64,000 nt of DNA from Oenococcus oeni DSM 20252 = AWRIB129 (GCF_000372485.1 NZ_AQVA01000001.1:1-64000); one strand, 5' to 3'. Positions 26,754 to 36,278 are shown, counted from the stretch's first letter. Translations and numbers: made by a program. Notes: generated by a model not told the origin, from the letters alone.

Positions 26754-27632
26754 TTACTTTATTTTGATATCCCAAGCTGCCAGTTCAGTACCGTCAGAAT
26801 ATTTTTTGATTAACTGCTTAACTTTCTTTTGGTGATAGCCTTTAATGATTTCTTTATAGGCAGCGTATTTGGCTTTGTTTTTCTTGTAATTTGGTTTGGC
26901 AGCGATCACGTTGATCCACTTCTTTGATGCTTTGTTGACCGGTTCAACGTATATGGCTGATTTGAATTTTAATCCGGCTGATGAAACGAAGGTGTTGTTT
27001 ACAAAAGCAGCATCGACTGAACTTAAAGAACGGGCGGTCTGCGAAGCGTCGACCAGAGTTATTTTGATCTTTTTTGGATTACTTGTGATATCACTTGGAG
27101 TAGCCAAAGTGACACCCTTCTTTAATTTAATTAAACCAGCTGTCTGCAAGGCAACCAAGGAGCGACCCTCGTTGGTTGCATCATTAGGAATGGCAATTTG
27201 TGCCCCTTTTGGAAGATCCTTGACACTCTTATATCCTTTTTTGGTATAAAGACGAATCGGTGCGATGACTGTTTTAGCGATTGCCTTGATATCACCGTGA
27301 TTTTCTTTGTTCCAATTATCCAAAAAATCATAATGCTGAAAAGCGTTCAAGTCGATATTGCCGTCTTCTAAAGCCTTGTTGGGCTGGGAATAATCGGTAA
27401 ATTGAACATATTTAATTGTGACATTTCCATGCTTTTTAGCATATTTGCTGATGACTTTCCATTCAGCCTTGGCCTCGTCATCCATTGTCATTACACCGAC
27501 TTTAACTGTGATTGCTTTGGCCTTGGCAGATGCAACTGTATTTGAATTAATTGCCGGCAAAACAAGTGCTAAGGTACTCACGGCCAGACTTGAAAGTGAA
27601 AAATAGGCTGCCTTTTTAATTGCTCTTTTCAT
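26754..27632 (-). CDS. metQ: MetQ/NlpA-family methionine-binding protein, no lipobox
   Basis: Substrate-binding component of the methionine importer, 292 residues. After a basic N-terminus and hydrophobic stretch (residues about 5-30) the mature NlpA fold follows: VKVGVMT, FTDYSQPNKALEDGNIDLNAFQHYDFLD, and IAIPNDATNEGRSLVALQ. NlpA proteins normally have a lipobox cysteine at the cleavage site; here the region reads NSNTVASAKAKA with no Cys at all. The protein would be either released or held by an uncleaved signal helix. The frame runs farther upstream into the T-box leader, but GGAG precedes the ATG at 27632. Confidence 0.9.
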   Translation of the reverse strand: MKRAIKKAAYFSLSSLAVSTLALVLPAINSNTVASAKAKAITVKVGVMTMDDEAKAEWKVISKYAKKHGNVTIKYVQFTDYSQPNKALEDGNIDLNAFQHYDFLDNWNKENHGDIKAIAKTVIAPIRLYTKKGYKSVKDLPKGAQIAIPNDATNEGRSLVALQTAGLIKLKKGVTLATPSDITSNPKKIKITLVDASQTARSLSSVDAAFVNNTFVSSAGLKFKSAIYVEPVNKASKKWINVIAAKPNYKKNKAKYAAYKEIIKGYHQKKVKQLIKKYSDGTELAAWDIKIK

Positions 27633-27685
27633 AATAAATAAATCTCCGATCCCAAAATTTAGTGATTTCTCGCGGAATTTCCCGA

Positions 27686-27990
27686 CAAAAAAATCGCTCC
27701 TGTAAATTAATACAGAAGCGACTTGTCGCGTTACCATCCTGATTTGTTTCTTTGCTTGCACAAATAAACCTTACTAACCATCTTTGTTAGCAGATGGGCT
27801 AACAGCAATGGCGTGTCCGATAACGAGGACCATTCCGTTTGATACTTTCGGTAAACCGTTCGTATCAACCAATCACCGGCCATTTTCCTTTTCTTAGTAA
27901 AGATCGGCTTACAGCTAGTACCGACTCTCTAGACATTACTGGAAAAGTACTTTCCAGATCAATTCGTTTGAAATCTACGTAACACAATAT
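27686..27990 (-). promoter_or_regulatory. T-box riboswitch of the methionine operon
   Basis: The reverse-strand leader of metQ contains the T-box core GGATGGTAACGCG (27727-27739), which base-pairs with the uncharged tRNA acceptor end. A terminator follows (27686-27721: TCGCTTCTGTA pairing imperfectly with TACAGGAGCGA, then seven T). Upstream lie an AGTA element, the GAGAGTCGG...GCTG...CCGATC stem I pattern, and a candidate specifier ATG at 27881-27883 (AAAATGGCC). A Met specifier agrees with the genes controlled. The family is standard in Firmicutes; specifier assignment is by eye. Confidence 0.88.
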
Positions 27991-28014
27991 AACAAGGGCC
28001 GATTGCTTTGTCAA
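27986..28014 (-). promoter_or_regulatory. Consensus promoter of the methionine operon
   Basis: Reverse strand: TTGACA (28009-28014), 17-base spacer, TATATT (27986-27991). This is the best-matched sigma-70-type promoter in the window and starts the T-box leader. Confidence 0.85.
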
Positions 28015-28202
28015 ACATTTTTAAAAAAAGAAAGAGAGACACAAAACAGATCTAGCGTTTATTTATTAGGAGCAAATGGTGCAAGATAAATATCTTGCTA
28101 ATTTATATTTGTGGACAGAAGAAATTTTGATGAATTTATTGGCTTATTTCTTATTTAAGAAAAAGTTTTTTTAGGGGTGTAAAATAGTTCATATAAAGTT
28201 TT

Positions 28203-28218
28203 GAATGAATATTCATTC
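28203..28218 (+). promoter_or_regulatory. Perfect palindrome, fatty-acid TetR-type operator
   Basis: GAATGAATATTCATTC is a perfect 16-base palindrome, 25 bases before the oleate hydratase ATG and just after the -10-like TATAAA (about 28193). It fits the TGAATGA-N4-TCATTCA site of fatty-acid-responsive TetR regulators (FadR/YsiA type in Bacillus) except at the last base on each side. A regulator gene is not adjacent. Confidence 0.6.
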
Positions 28219-28242
28219 CGAAATTGTTAAAGGAGTAATCTT

Positions 28243-29916
28243 ATGACACAACATGTTTATATGATCGGAACTGGAATTGGAAATCTGTCTGCTGGAATAT
28301 ATTTAATTCGTGATGGCAAATGGTCTGGCAAACAAATCACAATGTATGGTTTAAATACCCACGGCGCAAATGATGGTAATTTGGTTGAAGAATATACCAA
28401 GGAATACCGGGGGCCTAAATTAAGCAATACAAAGGGCTTTTTGGCCGAGGGTGGTCGCATGCTTAATGAGGCGACTTATGAAAATCTCTGGGACATTTTG
28501 CGAAGCGTTCCGTCTTTAGATAATCCTGGTCAGTCAGTGACCGACGATATTTTACATTTTGATCACGCCCATCCAACCCACGATGTTGCTCGTTTGATGG
28601 ACAAAGTCAATGGTTTGAGAATTAACGGTAAAAATGATTACAAAAAGATGCAGTTTAATATGCGCGATCGAAGTTTTTTGACCAAATTAATGCTGATGCC
28701 GGAAAAGGATGAAGAAAAATTAAACGACATCTCGATTGAGGAGTGGTTTAAGACAAGTCCGCACATCTTTACAACTAATTTCTGGTATATGTGGGAAACG
28801 ACTTTTGCTTTTAAAAAAGAATCTTCGGCGATGGAACTTCGCCGTTATATGAACCGAATGATTTTAGAGTTTTCCCGAATTAATACTCTGGAAGGCGTTA
28901 CGCGAACTCCTTACAATCAATATGAATCGATTATTTTGCCAATGCGGAAGTATTTGGAAAATAGCGGGGTTGAATTTGTAAATGATACTAAAGTTACTGC
29001 TTTTGATTTTGCCGATACGCCTTTTCGCGATGACATTATCGTGACCGGCTTGGAGTTGGAAAATGTTGATTCTGGAAAGAAATCAAAAATCAACGTTGAA
29101 AAAGATGATTTTATTTTTGATACAAACGGTGCGATTACTGATTCGGCAAGTATCGGTGATATCGACACAGCAATTGTCGAAAACAAAGAATATGCTCCAT
29201 CAGCAGCTTTGTGGAAACAAGCAACCGAGCATTTTTATTCCCTTGGCCATCCGGATAAGTTTTTCAACGACCGTTCGCAATCCGAATGGATGAGCTTCAC
29301 GGTGACAACCAATAATCATTTCTTGTTGAATCAAATTACCCGAATTACTCAGCAGGAACCCGGCAATGCCTTAAATACTTGGGTCGATTCGAATAATTTG
29401 CTTTCGATCGTTGTTCATCATCAGCCACACTTTAAAGCTCAAAAAGAAAATGAGACCGTTTTTTGGGGCTATGCAATGTTTCCTAGAAAGAAAGGGGACT
29501 ATGTTGACAAAACATTTATTGAAATGACCGGTCGGGAAATTCTTAGTGAATTGATTGGTCATTTAAATGAAGTCGATGGGGCAGCTGATAAAATCGGTGA
29601 TCATCTTGACCAGATTTGGGATTCGGTTGTTAACGTGGTTCCGGTTTATATGCCTTATGCCAGTGCTCTTTTTAACCGGCGCGCAGTTGGGGACCGTCCT
29701 GCGGTTGTACCAAAGAATTCTAAAAATTTAGCCTTTATTAGTCAATTTGCTGAAATGCCCTTCGATATGGTCTTTACCGAACAATATTCGATTCGAGCGG
29801 CGCAGGTGGCCGTTTACAAATTCCTCGGTATTCCTTCTAGTAAATTAACCAAACTTCATCATTATGAAAAAGATCCAAAAGTGATTGCAAGGGCCACAAA
29901 GAAGATGTTTAAGTAA
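28243..29916 (+). CDS. ohyA: Oleate hydratase
   Basis: FAD-dependent hydratase that adds water to the cis-9 double bond of oleic/linoleic acid to give 10-hydroxy fatty acids; formerly called myosin-cross-reactive antigen. The 557 residues are normal for the family. YMIGTGIGNLSAGIYLIRDG is the FAD-binding N-terminus, GLNTHGANDG and AEGGRMLNEATYENLWD follow, and the C-terminal VYMPYASALFNRR and GQFAEMP-like SQFAEMPFDMVF segments are family-typical. AAAGGAG precedes the ATG. It is probably a defence against unsaturated fatty acids or a membrane adjustment enzyme; the upstream palindrome suggests fatty-acid induction. Confidence 0.95.
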   Translation: MTQHVYMIGTGIGNLSAGIYLIRDGKWSGKQITMYGLNTHGANDGNLVEEYTKEYRGPKLSNTKGFLAEGGRMLNEATYENLWDILRSVPSLDNPGQSVTDDILHFDHAHPTHDVARLMDKVNGLRINGKNDYKKMQFNMRDRSFLTKLMLMPEKDEEKLNDISIEEWFKTSPHIFTTNFWYMWETTFAFKKESSAMELRRYMNRMILEFSRINTLEGVTRTPYNQYESIILPMRKYLENSGVEFVNDTKVTAFDFADTPFRDDIIVTGLELENVDSGKKSKINVEKDDFIFDTNGAITDSASIGDIDTAIVENKEYAPSAALWKQATEHFYSLGHPDKFFNDRSQSEWMSFTVTTNNHFLLNQITRITQQEPGNALNTWVDSNNLLSIVVHHQPHFKAQKENETVFWGYAMFPRKKGDYVDKTFIEMTGREILSELIGHLNEVDGAADKIGDHLDQIWDSVVNVVPVYMPYASALFNRRAVGDRPAVVPKNSKNLAFISQFAEMPFDMVFTEQYSIRAAQVAVYKFLGIPSSKLTKLHHYEKDPKVIARATKKMFK

Positions 29917-29964
29917 TTTGTTTTTCACCAGAAGAAACTTTTGAAAAATTGAAACTTGGATAAA

Positions 29965-29997
29965 TAAAAAAGCATTCTCTATCTGAATGCTTTTTTA
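29965..29997. terminator. Bidirectional terminator between ohyA and the sugar transporter
   Basis: AAAAAAGCATTC pairs with GAATGCTTTTTT over a 7-base loop. A-run on one side and T-run on the other serve both convergent genes. Confidence 0.85.
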
Positions 29998-30009
29998 TTT
30001 GCAAAACTT

Positions 30010-30957
30010 TTAAAGTTTGCTTAAATTTGAGATCAAAACTCCGCCAATCACGACAAGAACAGAGCCGATAACTATTTTAACCATTTGATCGCGAGTCTTT
30101 TTTTCGTGTAAAAGATAAATTCCACCGAAGGTTCCGACAATCACACCCATCTGTGAAAGGGTTGTGGCCGTTGCTTGCCCGATTGCCGGGTTGGCCGTTG
30201 AAATAAACATAAATAAATTTCCGACTCCCCAGTTTAAACCGGTTAAGATATTTCTCCAAGTTGCTTTTTGAAACATTTTTTCGGATTCGTGGAAAACAAA
30301 AATTACGATAATAAAAGCACCTATAACCTGGCCGATTGCTTGAGGACCAATGATTGCCGTCATGTAGCTGGCGCCATTATTAGCTTCATGGACGGCCTTG
30401 CTGATAAAGCCGACTTTGAACATCAAGTTTGGAAAAACAAAGTAAAGCATGTAGCCGATTGTTGAAAGCAGAAGAGCAATCAACCCGTGTGAATAGGCAG
30501 CCGGTCTTTGGGTACTGGTAGACTTGGAAGCTTTTGAACGAGCGGAAGTCAAAAGCGCGCCAGTTGTAACCAATGTAATGGCAATTGCACCGAAAATCCA
30601 CATCTGAATTGTTGTCCATTCGCCAAGAACGGCTGCTGCCATTATTGCGTTTGAAACAATTTGTCCGGCAGTTGAAAGCGGAAAAGCCGAAGAAACGCCC
30701 ATATCTTTATAGGCGACGAATTGTCCAGCTGTACCAACTGCCCAAAAAATTCCGGAAAATAGGCCGACTATCCATATGCGGTAATCAAGCGAAATATGAT
30801 TTGGAATCACATAAAACAGCATTACTGCCAAACCGAAAATTAATGCGCCGAAAGTCATGCCGAGTGTTTGTTGGGCAGCTGATCCACCCATTTTTGTGTT
30901 AACTAAGCCAGTTGATCCCCAAGTTATGGCAGGAATCAAGGCAATTAAAATTCCCAT
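30010..30957 (-). CDS. GRP-family sugar uptake protein (GlcU/RbsU-like)
   Basis: A 315-residue permease with ten predicted helices, in the glucose/ribose porter family of the drug/metabolite superfamily. ALIPAITWGSTGLVNTKMGG at the N-terminus, PLSTAGQIVSNAIMAAAVLGEW near 95-115, and GVGNLFMFISTANPAIGQAT in the second half are family-typical. In related lactic acid bacteria such proteins carry glucose or ribose without PTS; substrate not deducible. Monocistronic, with its own terminator. Confidence 0.85.
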   Translation of the reverse strand: MGILIALIPAITWGSTGLVNTKMGGSAAQQTLGMTFGALIFGLAVMLFYVIPNHISLDYRIWIVGLFSGIFWAVGTAGQFVAYKDMGVSSAFPLSTAGQIVSNAIMAAAVLGEWTTIQMWIFGAIAITLVTTGALLTSARSKASKSTSTQRPAAYSHGLIALLLSTIGYMLYFVFPNLMFKVGFISKAVHEANNGASYMTAIIGPQAIGQVIGAFIIVIFVFHESEKMFQKATWRNILTGLNWGVGNLFMFISTANPAIGQATATTLSQMGVIVGTFGGIYLLHEKKTRDQMVKIVIGSVLVVIGGVLISNLSKL

Positions 30958-31072
30958 AAAATACCTTTCTTATTTTTTTATTTTGTAAAACGTTTAAAAC
31001 AACCTTTTAACTATAGAATAATTGGTAACCCCTTTCAAGTGAAAAAAGTCCCAATTTTAAAAATTAGAATTC

Positions 31073-31996
31073 TCATCTAGTAATGAAGATATAGATTTTC
31101 TTGGTTGAAAAGCCGGTATCAAATTTAATTCCTTTTGAGCTGATTGTCTTCAAAGAGGTTGTCTGCGATGTTTTTGCTTCTTTGGCAAACTTTGTGAACT
31201 TTTCTAAAACGTTTTTTGAATTGGCGCCAAGTGAATTAGCCAGCAAGGCGAAAGTTGTTGCGAAAGTTTGAGCTGATTTTTTATTGCTTCCGCTTGAAAG
31301 CAATTTAGCCGGGACGATTAAGGATATTCCGATTAATCGACCATTAGCGACGTTGACTCTTATAATATAATTTTTATTGCTAACAGCATTTTTAATCGCA
31401 TTTTTAAGCTTTTTCGGTAGAAGGTTATCCTTGTTTTCTGATTTCAACTTCGCTGTTGCCGCTTGAACTTCTTTGGCGTCCTGCTTTAATTCTTTGTTTT
31501 TTTCTTCCAATTGAAGTTGTTCGGTCCGACTCATTCGAGCGATTTCGGCGGCCGTTGTTTGTTTTGCCGCTTGCGCTTTTTTTAATTCGTTTGCTTTTTT
31601 AATAATGCTTTTCGGTAGGGAACTGGCAATTAAAGATTGATTATATTTTTTGGCGAATTTTTGGTAGTCAGCCAATTGTTTACTTGCTTTAACAACTATT
31701 TTGGCAGATACGTTGCCATTATAAATCGTTACTTTCTGTTCTTTATTCGAACTTGGAATATTTATTGCAAAAGAATTCGATCTGATTCGAACAGAATGCT
31801 TTTTTCCGTCATTAATTGAATAGCTGATAAATTTATTTTTAGTTGCGGTTCCCTTGATATTCGTGGACAAACCACTTGCTTTGTAAACTGTTTTATCCGG
31901 TTCGACTTTCGCTGGGCGAAAGATATAATATCTGACACCGGAAACTATTAAAAGGAGAAGGATTATCTCTGAAATTATTTTCGTTGACTTCTTCAT
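31073..31996 (-). CDS. Membrane-anchored protein of unknown function coupled to an ABC exporter
   Basis: A 307-residue protein I do not recognise. One N-terminal helix (about 8-27) probably anchors it outside; an Ig-like-looking beta-rich part follows (about 35-105, VRIRSNSFAINIPSS, KVTIYNGNVSAKIVV), then a charged, probably coiled-coil stretch (about 130-190, rich in Lys, Gln, Glu, Ala) and a C-terminal domain (about 200-305). Its ATG overlaps the exporter's stop as TGATG, so it belongs to the TetR-controlled exporter operon. No cysteine lipobox. Confidence 0.75.
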   Translation of the reverse strand: MKKSTKIISEIILLLLIVSGVRYYIFRPAKVEPDKTVYKASGLSTNIKGTATKNKFISYSINDGKKHSVRIRSNSFAINIPSSNKEQKVTIYNGNVSAKIVVKASKQLADYQKFAKKYNQSLIASSLPKSIIKKANELKKAQAAKQTTAAEIARMSRTEQLQLEEKNKELKQDAKEVQAATAKLKSENKDNLLPKKLKNAIKNAVSNKNYIIRVNVANGRLIGISLIVPAKLLSSGSNKKSAQTFATTFALLANSLGANSKNVLEKFTKFAKEAKTSQTTSLKTISSKGIKFDTGFSTKKIYIFITR

Positions 31997-33882
31997 CAGA
32001 TAACCACCTTTCCGGAAAATTGGCTATTATACAGATCGGCATAAAAACCGTTTTTCTTCATTAACGAGTCATGATTTCCGGTTTCAACAATTGATCCGTG
32101 GTTCATAACGACAATATGCTGAGCATCGCGGATTGTTGAAAGACGATGTGCGACGACAAAACTCGTTCTTCCTTTTAGCAGAGTTTCCATTGCATGTTGA
32201 ATTTGGACTTCTGTTCGACTGTCAACAGAAGAAGTCGCTTCATCGAGAATCAGAATTTCCGGATTGGCAAGAAAAGCTCGCGCAATTGTAATCAATTACC
32301 GCTGCCCTTGAGAGATATTTGACGCTTCTTCATTAAGAATTGTTTTATATCCTTTTGGCAGTTGCTTTACAAAAGTGTCGACGTGGGCGGCTTTTGACGC
32401 TTTAATAACCTCATCTTTTGATGGATTTTCTTTTCCGTAAGCGATATTGTCATAGATTGTTCCAGTGAAAAGCCAGGTGTCTTGAAGTACCATTGCGAAG
32501 TGGGAACGTAATTTTTCGCGGCTCATATCACGTGTATCCTGGCCGTTGAAACGGATCGAACCGGCTTTTATATCGTAAAAGCGTTCGAGAAGGTTGATCA
32601 TAGTCGTTTTTCCAGCCCCGGTCGGTCCCACAATCGCAACGATTTCGCCTTTTTTAACCGGCAAATTATAATCGGTCATCAATAATTCGTCATTGGGATT
32701 GTATCCGAATTGAACGTGATCGAAATTAATTATTTCTTTTTCTTTTTTGACCGGAAGATTTTGCTTATTATTTTTCATTTCCGGTTCATCAAGAACTTGA
32801 AAAATACGCTCTGCAGAAGCAATTGTTGATTGAATTTGGTTTGTAAGATTGGTAATTTGAGAAATCGGTTGACTGAATTGATCGGTATATTGAAGAAAGG
32901 CCTGAATATCACCGATTGGAATTTTGCCATTAGCGACTTTAATCCCACCGAGAATTGCAATGCCGATGTAACCCAAATTATTGATAAAGGTCATTAGAGG
33001 CATAATCATGCCGGAAATAAATTGGGCTTTCCAGCTGGCTTTATAAATTTGATCGTTTTCTGCTGCAAAGCTTTGTCGTTCTTTGTCTTCGTGATTATAG
33101 GCTCTGACGATTGTATATCCGGCATAAGTTTCTTCGATCTGATTGTTCAATAATCCCAAGTGGCGTTGCTGATCGGAAAAATATTTTTGTGAACGGGGTG
33201 CGACGATTCCGATGATAACAACTGAAACAGGTACGATAATCAAAACCCATAAAGTTAATGGGATCGAAATTGAGATCATCATCCAAAGAATCGAGAAAAA
33301 GGTTGCAATCGAGGTAATCAGCTGGGTCAAATTTTGTTGCAGAGTCGACGAAATATTATCCATATCATTGGTTGCTCTGGACATAATATCGCCATTGGAG
33401 TGTGTGTCATAGTAGCTGATCGGAAGATTCCGCATTTTGTTTTTCAAGTCGCGTCGAAGATCGAAAACGGTATGCTGGGAAACACGCGTCATGATAAATT
33501 GTTGTGCAAAAGAAAGAATTGCCGCCAGTATATATAAGACAATAACTTCAATCACGATACTGATAATTTTGTCCCAATTCATCGGCAAAGTGGAAATGTG
33601 CATCCCGGCTTTTATTTCGGCAGCTCCCGAGAGAACCCCTTCATAAATTTGAGTCGTTGCTTTTCCAAGAATTTTTGGAGTTTGTGCTTGGAAAATTGCT
33701 GATCCGATTGCAAAAACGACCACAAAACTGACAGCCAGCCAACGCTTTTTCATATAACCGAATAAACGTTTTGTGGTTGGCCAAAAATGTTTTGGTTTTT
33801 CTACCAGACCCGGGCCACCATGCGGTCCGAAACCGCGCGGGCCGCCAGGATGTTTTTGAGTCGTTTTGTTGTTTTCGGCCAT
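31996..33882 (-). pseudogene. ABC exporter subunit B, nonsense mutation in the ATPase domain
   Basis: A fused membrane-ATPase half-transporter of the EfrAB/LmrCD type (multidrug or peptide export), 628 residues if the stop is ignored. Walker A GPTGAGKTTM and signature ISQGQR are present, but a TAA at 32296-32298 follows directly where the family has Gln (ISQGQRQLLTIARAF); the same frame then reads [26 protein letters not shown] with Walker B, D-loop and the switch His. CAA to TAA is the simplest change. The truncated 528-residue product lacks Walker B and cannot hydrolyse ATP normally. Its start overlaps subunit A as TAATG. A TTG after the stop could restart the 99-residue rest. Confidence 0.9.
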
Positions 33883-35590
33883 TATTGATCTCCTTTCCGA
33901 ATCTGCGTGATATGCTTTGTTTTTTTCTTTAATTCCTGATGCGTGCCGACACCGGTCATTTTTCCGTCTTCAAGAACTAGAATAGTATCGGCATCGACAA
34001 CCGTTGAAATTCTTTGGGCAACGATAACAACGATTGATTTTTTAATTTCTGGGTCTTTTTTCAAAGCAGCCCGCAAATTGGCATCGGTTTTAAAGTCCAA
34101 GGCCGAGAAGCTATCGTCAAAGATGTAAATTGAAGCTTTTTTGGCTAGAGAACGGGCAATTGCCAAGCGCTGCTTTTGGCCTCCAGAGAAATTGTAGCCC
34201 CCTTGTTCAACGTGGCCGTCCAGACCGCCGTCCAGTTCTTTAATGAAATCACTGGCTTGGGCAACATCCAAGGCATGCCAGAGTTCTTCGTCGCTGGCAT
34301 TCGGATTTCCATATTTAAGATTATCGCGAACAGTTCCGGTGAAGAGGGTTGCTTTTTGTGGCGTAAGAGCTATTAAATCGCGAAGATCATGTTGACGGTA
34401 GTTTTTGATATTTTGACCGTTAACTGTAATTAATCCTTTGTCAATATCGTAAAAACGCGGAATTAAATTAATCAAAGTCGTTTTTCCAGAGCCGGTTCCA
34501 CCAATAATTGCGACTGTGTCACCAATTTTGGCAGAGAAGTTTACGTTTTTGAGTGCTGCTTCTTCAGCACCATCATAAAAGAATTCAACGTCTTTGAAAG
34601 ACAGTTCCGGTTTCTCAAGGGCTTTTACTGATTCTTTGGGATCTATAATTGTTGATTTGGAATTAAATAATTCATTGATTCGATCCGCCGAGGCCTGGGC
34701 ACGAGGAACCATTACGAAGATCATTGACAGAAGCATAAAACTGATCATAACCTGCATTGCATAGGTCATAAAGGCAACCAGGTCACCGGTTTGCATTGCC
34801 TGATAGGAGATTAATTTTGCTCCGAACCAAGTGATACCGACATTTGTTCCAGACATTATCAAGGTTACCAAAGGAAAAATTGCCGACATAATTGTAAAGA
34901 CTTTTATGGCATTGTCTGTATAGTCATCGTTAGCATCTTTAAAACGAGACTGTTCGAACTTGTCTCGCCCAAAAGCACGAATAACCCGGACACCAGTCAG
35001 TCCCTCACGAAAAACCAGATTGATTCGGTCGGTTTTTTCTGCATTGCTTTGAAAAGTGGTATCGCAAAGTACATCGCAATACCGATTACAATCACCAAAA
35101 CCGGAATCGATACGAGAAAAATTTTTGTTAATTGAGGCGACTTGCTATAGGCCATAATACTGGCCGCCACCAGCATGATCGGAGACATAAGCATCATCCT
35201 TAAAAACATCATGGCGACATTTTGAATTTGGACGACGTCGTTGGTTGTTCTTGTAATTAGAGACGAAGTGCCGATTTGGTCGAATTCTTTGTTGGAAAAG
35301 CTCATTACTTTGTTATAGATATCGCGTCTTAAGAGCATCCCAAGTTTTTGTGAGGCAATCGCTGAAGCATAAACATTAGCCACACCGGCTAAAACCGAGA
35401 TGAACGAATATAAGGCCATCCAGACACCTGTATGATATATGTAGTTTATATTGCCTTTGATAACGCCGTTATTGATTAAATTAGAAGTCAAATCAGGCAA
35501 AAGCAGCATCGTATAAACCTGAATGATCATAAAAACGACTGATGCTGCAACTGCCCATATGCTCATTCTTCCTTTGGCTAATTTAATCAT
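33882..35590 (-). pseudogene. ABC exporter subunit A, frameshift in an A-run
   Basis: Partner half-transporter of the same heterodimeric exporter. The N-terminal frame ends after FKAMQKK when the correct sequence moves to another frame (TDRINLVFREGLTGVRVIRAFG). Six T on the forward strand at 35033-35038 should be seven: one extra base restores a 569-residue protein. The rest is intact: SAIFPLVTLIMSGTNVGITWFG, Walker A GGTGSGKTTLI, signature FSGGQKQRLAIARSL and Walker B IYIFDDSFSALD. The Walker B lacks the catalytic Glu (Asp-Ser instead), as in the degenerate site of heterodimeric exporters. It starts inside the 3' end of the TetR gene. Confidence 0.9.
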
Positions 35591-36227
35591 GCTCTTTCTC
35601 CTTATATACTCCGTATTTTAACCAGTCTATTTGTTTGTCTATTCCTTCCAGGATCTCTTCTAAATCCACTTTTTGACCGGAATCGCATTTTGAAAAGTAG
35701 GCCGTTGCTGCTTGAATGATGATTCCCGACATTATGTGCCGCAAAGTTATCAGATCCTTTTTTGATTTTATTTTCAAAAAAGAGAAATCTATCTCATCGA
35801 AATATTCCGGTGCTTTGTTTTCCGGATGATGAAAATTCGCAAAACTATCAATAATATTTTGATCTCGTTGAATATTCAAACCGAAAATAGCATTTTCGAA
35901 AAAAATCGAATTCTCGCCATTCACAATTCTTCTCAAGACTTTTTTTGCGACTTGCCGCCATGCCTCAATCAAATCGCCTTGGTGATTTTCGAGTTCTTTT
36001 TTGAAATTTTCATGAAAGCCCTGAAATTTTTTTTCAAAAAAATAATGATACAAATCATTCAAATCATCAAAATATTGATAAAAACTTCCCCGAGGGATTT
36101 GGGCTCCAGTAACTATATTGGCAATACTTGCCTTTGATAAGGGCACGCGGAAGAACTCTTTTTCAGCGGAATTAATAATCCTTTGACGTTTTTCTTCACT
36201 TAAATTGTAAAAAGTTTCTTTCGGCAT
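35583..36227 (-). CDS. TetR/AcrR-family regulator of the ABC exporter operon
   Basis: A 214-residue repressor-type protein: N-terminal helix-turn-helix (about 10-55, RQRIINSAEKEFF, KASIANIVTGAQIPRGSFYQYF) and an all-helical ligand domain. First gene of the operon TetR-subunit A-subunit B-unknown. A 40-bp perfect palindrome overlaps its -10 box, so it probably represses its own operon. It overlaps subunit A by 8 bases. The ligand is unknown, probably a substrate of the exporter. Confidence 0.88.
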   Translation of the reverse strand: MPKETFYNLSEEKRQRIINSAEKEFFRVPLSKASIANIVTGAQIPRGSFYQYFDDLNDLYHYFFEKKFQGFHENFKKELENHQGDLIEAWRQVAKKVLRRIVNGENSIFFENAIFGLNIQRDQNIIDSFANFHHPENKAPEYFDEIDFSFLKIKSKKDLITLRHIMSGIIIQAATAYFSKCDSGQKVDLEEILEGIDKQIDWLKYGVYKEKEHD

Positions 36228-36238
36228 ACAGATTGTTT

Positions 36239-36278
36239 TTATTATGACATGTTGTCATATGACAACATGTCATAATAA
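36239..36278. promoter_or_regulatory. 40-bp perfect double palindrome, TetR operator
   Basis: The forward strand is a perfect 40-base palindrome centred between 36258 and 36259. Each half contains its own smaller inverted repeat, ATGACA-N3-TGTCAT (ATGACATGTTGTCAT and ATGACAACATGTCAT), so two overlapping dimer sites lie back to back. It covers the -10 box (36272-36277) and the start point of the TetR operon. Confidence 0.85.

Noticed and set aside
30985-31000. Palindrome-like GTAAAACGTTTAAAAC upstream of the GRP sugar transporter, possibly a cre site
   Set aside because: The AAACGTTT core is suggestive, but the outer TG and CA bases do not fall at the right positions on either strand.
31996-32295. 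The C-terminal 99 residues of exporter subunit B as a separate ATPase
   Set aside because: It begins exactly at the residue after a stop in the same frame and lacks Walker A; it is the tail of the broken gene.
36239-36278. The 40-bp palindrome as an insertion-element end or attachment site
   Set aside because: It lies exactly on a promoter next to a TetR gene, has no direct repeats around it, and no transposase or integrase is nearby.
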